Source of the DNA: Salibaculum sp035270045
Lineage (GTDB): Bacteria; Pseudomonadota; Alphaproteobacteria; Rhodobacterales; Rhodobacteraceae
Assembly: GCF_035270045.1 (NCBI RefSeq)
Contig: NZ_DATFIP010000031.1
Location: 1-64,000, forward strand
Direction of reading: 5' to 3'
DNA length: 64,000 nt
This document shows positions 60,847 through 64,000 of this stretch, piece by piece. The first letter of the stretch is position 1. Every line of letters begins with the position of its first letter. Made by a program: the position numbers and the translations under genes. The notes under the pieces are model-generated. The model was not told where the DNA came from. It saw only the letters and a list, made by a program, of their open reading frames with translations, and searched no databases.

Positions 60847-60921
60847 TGGTGGGCGATACTAGGTTCGAACTAGTGACCCCTTCGATGTCAACGAAGTGCT
60901 CTACCGCTGAGCTAATCGCCC
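60847..60921 (-). tRNA. tRNA-Val (anticodon GAC)
   Basis: 75 nt including an encoded CCA. The acceptor stem GGGCGAT/ATCGCCC, D arm GCTCAGCGGTAGAGC, anticodon stem CTTCG/CGAAG with loop TTGACAT (anticodon GAC), T arm with TTCGAAC, and discriminator A are all intact. Confidence 0.97.
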
Positions 60922-61069
60922 TTGCCGTCAGCCATTCGCATGTCCCGTAACAAAACAGGACGCGGGCGAACCGCGTCGGGTAGCGCGGTCTATATAAAGA
61001 GTCGGAACGGGGATCAAGGGCTTTTGGCAAATCGCGGAAACAGGTTAGACTGATGGTTCAGGAGTGCAC

Positions 61070-61933
61070 ATGACCGACCAAGCCTTCACCCTTTCGCGGC
61101 CCCGTCCGCGCAGCACAGCGACCGTATTTGCCTCGCCCCACAGTGGGCGAGACTACCCGGTGGCCTTCATGCGCGCGACCTCTCTGAATGAAGCGCAGGT
61201 GCGCTCTTCCGAGGATGCTTTTGTCGATGATCTCTTTGCGGCGGCGGTGGATCACGGCGCGCCGCTGCTTGCCGCGCGTGCGCCGCGGGCCTTCCTGGAT
61301 CTCAACCGCGGTGCCGACGAGTTGGATCCGGCGGTGATCAGCGGTCTGGGGCGCGGGGCGCATAACCCGCGCATCGCTTCGGGGCTGGGGGTGATCCCGC
61401 GCGTCGTGTCCAACGGGCGTCCGATTTATCGCGGCAAGATAGGCCTGGCCGAGGCGCATGGCCGAATCCGTGACCACTGGCGCCCCTACCATGACCAGTT
61501 GCAGGCGCTGATGGATGAATCCCTCAATGCCTTCGGCGAGGCGATCCTGATCGATTGCCATTCCATGCCGCACGAGGCGTTGGAAAGCACCGGACCCCTT
61601 GGCGGCGCGCGACCCGACGTTGTGTTGGGCGATCGTTTCGGTGCATCGGCCGCGCCCGAGGTGGTGGATCGGGTCGAAGCGGCCTTTGCCCAGGCCGGGT
61701 TCAGGGTGGCGCGCAACATGCCCTTTGCCGGGGCCTATATCTGCCAGCACTATGGCCGGCCTGCGCGGCAGCGCCACGCGGTGCAGATCGAGATCGACCG
61801 CGCGCTCTACATGGACGAGGCGACGATCCGGGCCAGTGCCGATTACGACGCGGTCAAGTCGGCCCTCAACGTGGTCATTGGACAGTTGGCAGATATCGGG
61901 CGGTCGCCGGAGATGCCGATGGCGGCGGAATAG
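61070..61933 (+). CDS. N-formylglutamate amidohydrolase
   Basis: About 287 residues. ATVFASPHSGRDYP at the N-terminus, DLNRGADELDP, GRPIYRGKI, ILIDCHSMPHEA and PFAGAYICQHYGRP with the conserved metal-type His residues are diagnostic of the family, which hydrolyses N-formyl-glutamate in histidine breakdown or a related formyl amide. No hut genes are nearby, so a stand-alone role is likely. AGGAG at 61060–61064 is 5 nt before ATG 61070; the GTG at 61064 overlaps that site. Confidence 0.9.
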   Translation: MTDQAFTLSRPRPRSTATVFASPHSGRDYPVAFMRATSLNEAQVRSSEDAFVDDLFAAAVDHGAPLLAARAPRAFLDLNRGADELDPAVISGLGRGAHNPRIASGLGVIPRVVSNGRPIYRGKIGLAEAHGRIRDHWRPYHDQLQALMDESLNAFGEAILIDCHSMPHEALESTGPLGGARPDVVLGDRFGASAAPEVVDRVEAAFAQAGFRVARNMPFAGAYICQHYGRPARQRHAVQIEIDRALYMDEATIRASADYDAVKSALNVVIGQLADIGRSPEMPMAAE

Positions 61934-61937
61934 CAGG

Positions 61938-62873
61938 TCACTCGACGACGAAGCGTTCATTGCGGGTCAGCACCTCCCCCTCGATGGTGAAGAAGACTGG
62001 GTCGCCGCCAAGGGGTGCAGCCGCGGGTCTGCCGTGCTGCACATGGATGTGTAGATGCGGGGTCGAGCTGTTGCCCGAATTGCCGACTCTCCCCACTTGC
62101 TGCCCACGCGTGACCGTTCCGCCTGTTTCGACAGAGACCGAGCCCGGGATCATGTGCGCGAGCAGCACAAAGAGCTCGGTTCCGTCGCAACGGATCATGA
62201 CGTGGTTCCCTTCCAGCCGGCTGCGGTCCATCTCGGGAACCGGCATGTCGGGCATTCCGTCATGGACCTGTGCGACGGTCCCGGCGCAGGGCGCAAGGAT
62301 CTGCCTTCCGTGGATCGCGTATGCCGCCGGATCGACGGGCGCGACGCCAGGGGCGTAGAATCCAAGGGCATCGGTACCCACAATGTCGACTGCGAAGCTT
62401 TGGCCGCGGTAGGGATTGCCCGCTTCATTGGTCACGAAATGTGCATTGAGGGCCTCCGACGGGCCGCCGCTGACCACGAGATACCGGCCCGGCCCGAGGG
62501 GTTGGGCAAGGTCTATCACCACCTCCGGCGGGGTGCGCAGGGTTATCCCGGGCCAGCTTGCCACGCTGAACACGACCACCAGAACGGCGCCGATCCCGCC
62601 CTCGATCCATCTGCCGGGTCCGGCGCCCGGGCGTGGCCCGCGCCAGGCCCGGTAGACCGTCGCCAGACCCACAAGCAGCATATAAAGGTAAGGCGCCCAC
62701 CAAGGCGGGAACAGCCAGACCATCGAAAGCATGGAAAACAGCAAGAAGATCACGATCGCGAGCGCGCGCAGCCACAGCCCGCCACGGGACAGGTGAGGCA
62801 GGAAAGCGTGCAGCGCCACCAGGACCAGCGGCAACGCGACGCCGAAGAGCAACATGAGGGCCTTTGGTGTCAT
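61938..62873 (-). CDS. M23-family metallopeptidase, membrane-anchored
   Basis: 311 residues. Three N-terminal hydrophobic helices (about 5–28, 35–72, 92–110) precede a LytM-like domain (from about 155). The zinc site seems to use QSFAVDIVG (Asp) and the terminal PHLHIHVQ, with GNHVMIRC and LLAHMIPGS between. The first His of the standard HxxxD motif is not in the usual place, so activity is plausible but unproved. It likely trims peptidoglycan cross-bridges. AAAGGA precedes the ATG. Tail-to-tail with N-formylglutamate amidohydrolase. Confidence 0.83.
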   Translation of the reverse strand: MTPKALMLLFGVALPLVLVALHAFLPHLSRGGLWLRALAIVIFLLFSMLSMVWLFPPWWAPYLYMLLVGLATVYRAWRGPRPGAGPGRWIEGGIGAVLVVVFSVASWPGITLRTPPEVVIDLAQPLGPGRYLVVSGGPSEALNAHFVTNEAGNPYRGQSFAVDIVGTDALGFYAPGVAPVDPAAYAIHGRQILAPCAGTVAQVHDGMPDMPVPEMDRSRLEGNHVMIRCDGTELFVLLAHMIPGSVSVETGGTVTRGQQVGRVGNSGNSSTPHLHIHVQHGRPAAAPLGGDPVFFTIEGEVLTRNERFVVE

Positions 62874-62942
62874 CAGGTCTTTCCTTTGGTTGCGGGCGCA
62901 TCCTCGCAGGGCCGGATTTCGCCTGTCGAACCCCGCCCTCGC

Positions 62943-64000
62943 CTACCGTAGCGCGCGGCCTTTCACTATGGCGTCGGTGCCGAACCGGTTCTTGATCCGG
63001 TCCAGTGCGCGTTCGGCCTCGGCCCGGCGAGTGGCGCCGGGGTCCAGAAGGTCGCCCTCGCGGTCGGCGTCGGTAGCTGCGTTGAGTTCCGAAAGGCCAA
63101 CACCCAGCAGGCGAAACGGCCCCTGGTCCGTGGCGCCCTCGAACAGGTGCCGCGCCGTGCGGTAGATCGTGTCGGCGAGTTGCGTGTGCTGGTGCAGGCT
63201 CTGGCGGCGGGTCAGGCCCTTGTGGTCGGCGCGCTTGAGCTTGAGCGTCACGACGCGCCCTGCCTTGCCCTTTGCCTTGGCCCGGGCGCTGACCTTTTCG
63301 GCCATGCGCCATATGTGGCCATCAAGGATGTCCGGGTCCGCGGTGTCCTTGGCGAACGTGGTTTCGTTGGACAGGCTTTTCACCGGGCTGTGGGCGGTGA
63401 TGCGGCGGGCATCCTGTCCGCGCGCGAGGTGCCAGAGCCTGTCGCCTGTTCCGCCAAAGCGGTGCTGCAGGTCGCGCAGGTCCCAGCGCAGAAGGTCGTC
63501 GAAGGTGCGAATGCCCGCACGTTCAAGCCTGTCCTGTGCCGCCGGGCCGATGCCCCAGATCAGGCGCACCGGTTGCGGTCTCAGGAATTCCGCAGTCTCG
63601 CCCCTGCCGATCACCGAAAAGCCCCGCGGCTTGTCCAGGTCGCTGGCCACCTTGGCCAGGAACTTGTTATGCGAGAGGCCGATGGAGCCGGTGATTCCGA
63701 TCTCGTCCTTCATGCGCTTGGCCAAGCGGGCCAACATCACCGCGGGCGGATGGCCGTGCAATCTTGCGGTGCCGGTCAGGTCCATGAAGGCCTCGTCCAG
63801 CGAAAGCGGCTCGACCACCGGGGTCAACTCGTCCATGAGGGCGCGAACCTGGCGGCTGACCTCGACGTAGCGGGTCATCCGGCCGCGCACCACGATGGCC
63901 TCGGGGCACAGTTGCAGCGCCTTGAACATCGGCATGGCCGACTTCACACCCTTGATACGGGCGACGTAGCAAGCGGTGCTGACCACCCCGCGCCGCCCGC
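62943..64000 (-). CDS. dinB: DNA polymerase IV (5' end outside window)
   Basis: About 352 residues, lacking only the N-terminal palm with its first catalytic Asp. Present are VSTACYVARIKGVKSAMPMFKALQLCPEA, the catalytic LSLDEAFMDLTG motif (Asp-Glu), GLSHNKFLAKVASDLDKPRGFSVI, the thumb helix–hairpin–helix IWGIGPAAQDRLERAGI and the little-finger domain ending KNRFGTDAIVKG. A Y-family translesion polymerase, often SOS-regulated; the promoter lies outside the window. It runs off the right edge. Confidence 0.93.
   Translation of the reverse strand, partial: GRRGVVSTACYVARIKGVKSAMPMFKALQLCPEAIVVRGRMTRYVEVSRQVRALMDELTPVVEPLSLDEAFMDLTGTARLHGHPPAVMLARLAKRMKDEIGITGSIGLSHNKFLAKVASDLDKPRGFSVIGRGETAEFLRPQPVRLIWGIGPAAQDRLERAGIRTFDDLLRWDLRDLQHRFGGTGDRLWHLARGQDARRITAHSPVKSLSNETTFAKDTADPDILDGHIWRMAEKVSARAKAKGKAGRVVTLKLKRADHKGLTRRQSLHQHTQLADTIYRTARHLFEGATDQGPFRLLGVGLSELNAATDADREGDLLDPGATRRAEAERALDRIKNRFGTDAIVKGRALR

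Overview
The window is 64 kb of GC-rich alphaproteobacterial chromosome. The protein sequences and gene order fit the Rhodobacteraceae (Roseobacter/Rhodobacter group). Markers are an alphaproteobacterial porin at the left edge, the rsmB–heparinase–purH–lspA–DUF3035–M16–M16 run, FtsK next to LolA, and an RpoE–ChrR singlet-oxygen sigma/anti-sigma pair divergent from an operon like Rhodobacter RSP_1091–1087. Most of the DNA is ordinary housekeeping sequence. No prophage, CRISPR array, restriction or recognisable antiphage locus, insertion sequence or rRNA operon is visible.

Layout. 1–4.5 kb: porin (partial), YggS-type PLP protein, L,D-transpeptidase, fatty acid hydroxylase, RibA, an OmpR-type response regulator. 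4.4–7 kb: two copies of a putative small RNA flank an orphan glycosyltransferase and a THUMP-domain RNA methyltransferase. 7–18.7 kb: exonuclease III, a frameshifted SGNH esterase, CnoX, LON-domain protein, Trm112, UbiH-type hydroxylase, amidase, aminotransferase, FtsK, LolA, a lytic transglycosylase lipoprotein. 18.7–20.5 kb: a decayed zone with an AEC transporter remnant, HspQ and a thiolase remnant. 20.5–24.8 kb: fRMsr, PNPOx-like protein, homocysteine methyltransferase, RarD, RluA, 1-Cys peroxiredoxin. 24.9–26.3 kb: an AT-richer LicD/TagD pair. 26.5–35 kb: PNPase, S15, an RTX protein, DUF1643, TruB, phosphodiester glycosidase, RbfA, DapB, SDHAF4-like protein. 35–46.8 kb: RsmB, heparinase, PurH, LspA, DUF3035, two M16 peptidases, MutL, RmuC. 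46.8–53.7 kb: an amber-interrupted lipoprotein-like pseudogene, ChrR, RpoE, and a five-gene operon. 53.7–57.4 kb: saccharopine dehydrogenase, a gene-poor stretch, an unrecognised tandem-duplicated protein, a PaaK-like remnant. 57.4–64 kb: a pseudocaspase-like/peptidoglycan-binding protein, a PPC-like repeat protein, L36, tRNA-Val(GAC), N-formylglutamate amidohydrolase, M23 peptidase, DNA polymerase IV (partial).

How it fits together. The strongest regulatory picture is the envelope/photo-oxidative stress locus. Two divergent promoter-like sequences with the same architecture (TGATCC or CAATCC, 18 nt, then TAACTC or TAACAC) sit between rpoE–chrR and the oxidoreductase–DUF1365–MFS–DUF3833–SDR operon. 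Oxidative-damage repair is also represented by fRMsr, Prx and CnoX. Envelope functions (LolA, LspA, lytic enzymes, M16/M23 peptidases, surface glycan genes) are over-represented.

The least expected features are (i) a duplicated two-hairpin element with a 21/22-nt conserved CTCCCTGT…GGCCCCG core ending in a terminator, (ii) five decayed genes, two of them changing frame at C7 tracts, (iii) a 281-residue protein made of two copies of an unrecognised domain, and (iv) a perfect 14-bp TetR-type palindrome with no regulator gene nearby. Family assignments come from motif recognition by reading; no database search was run.
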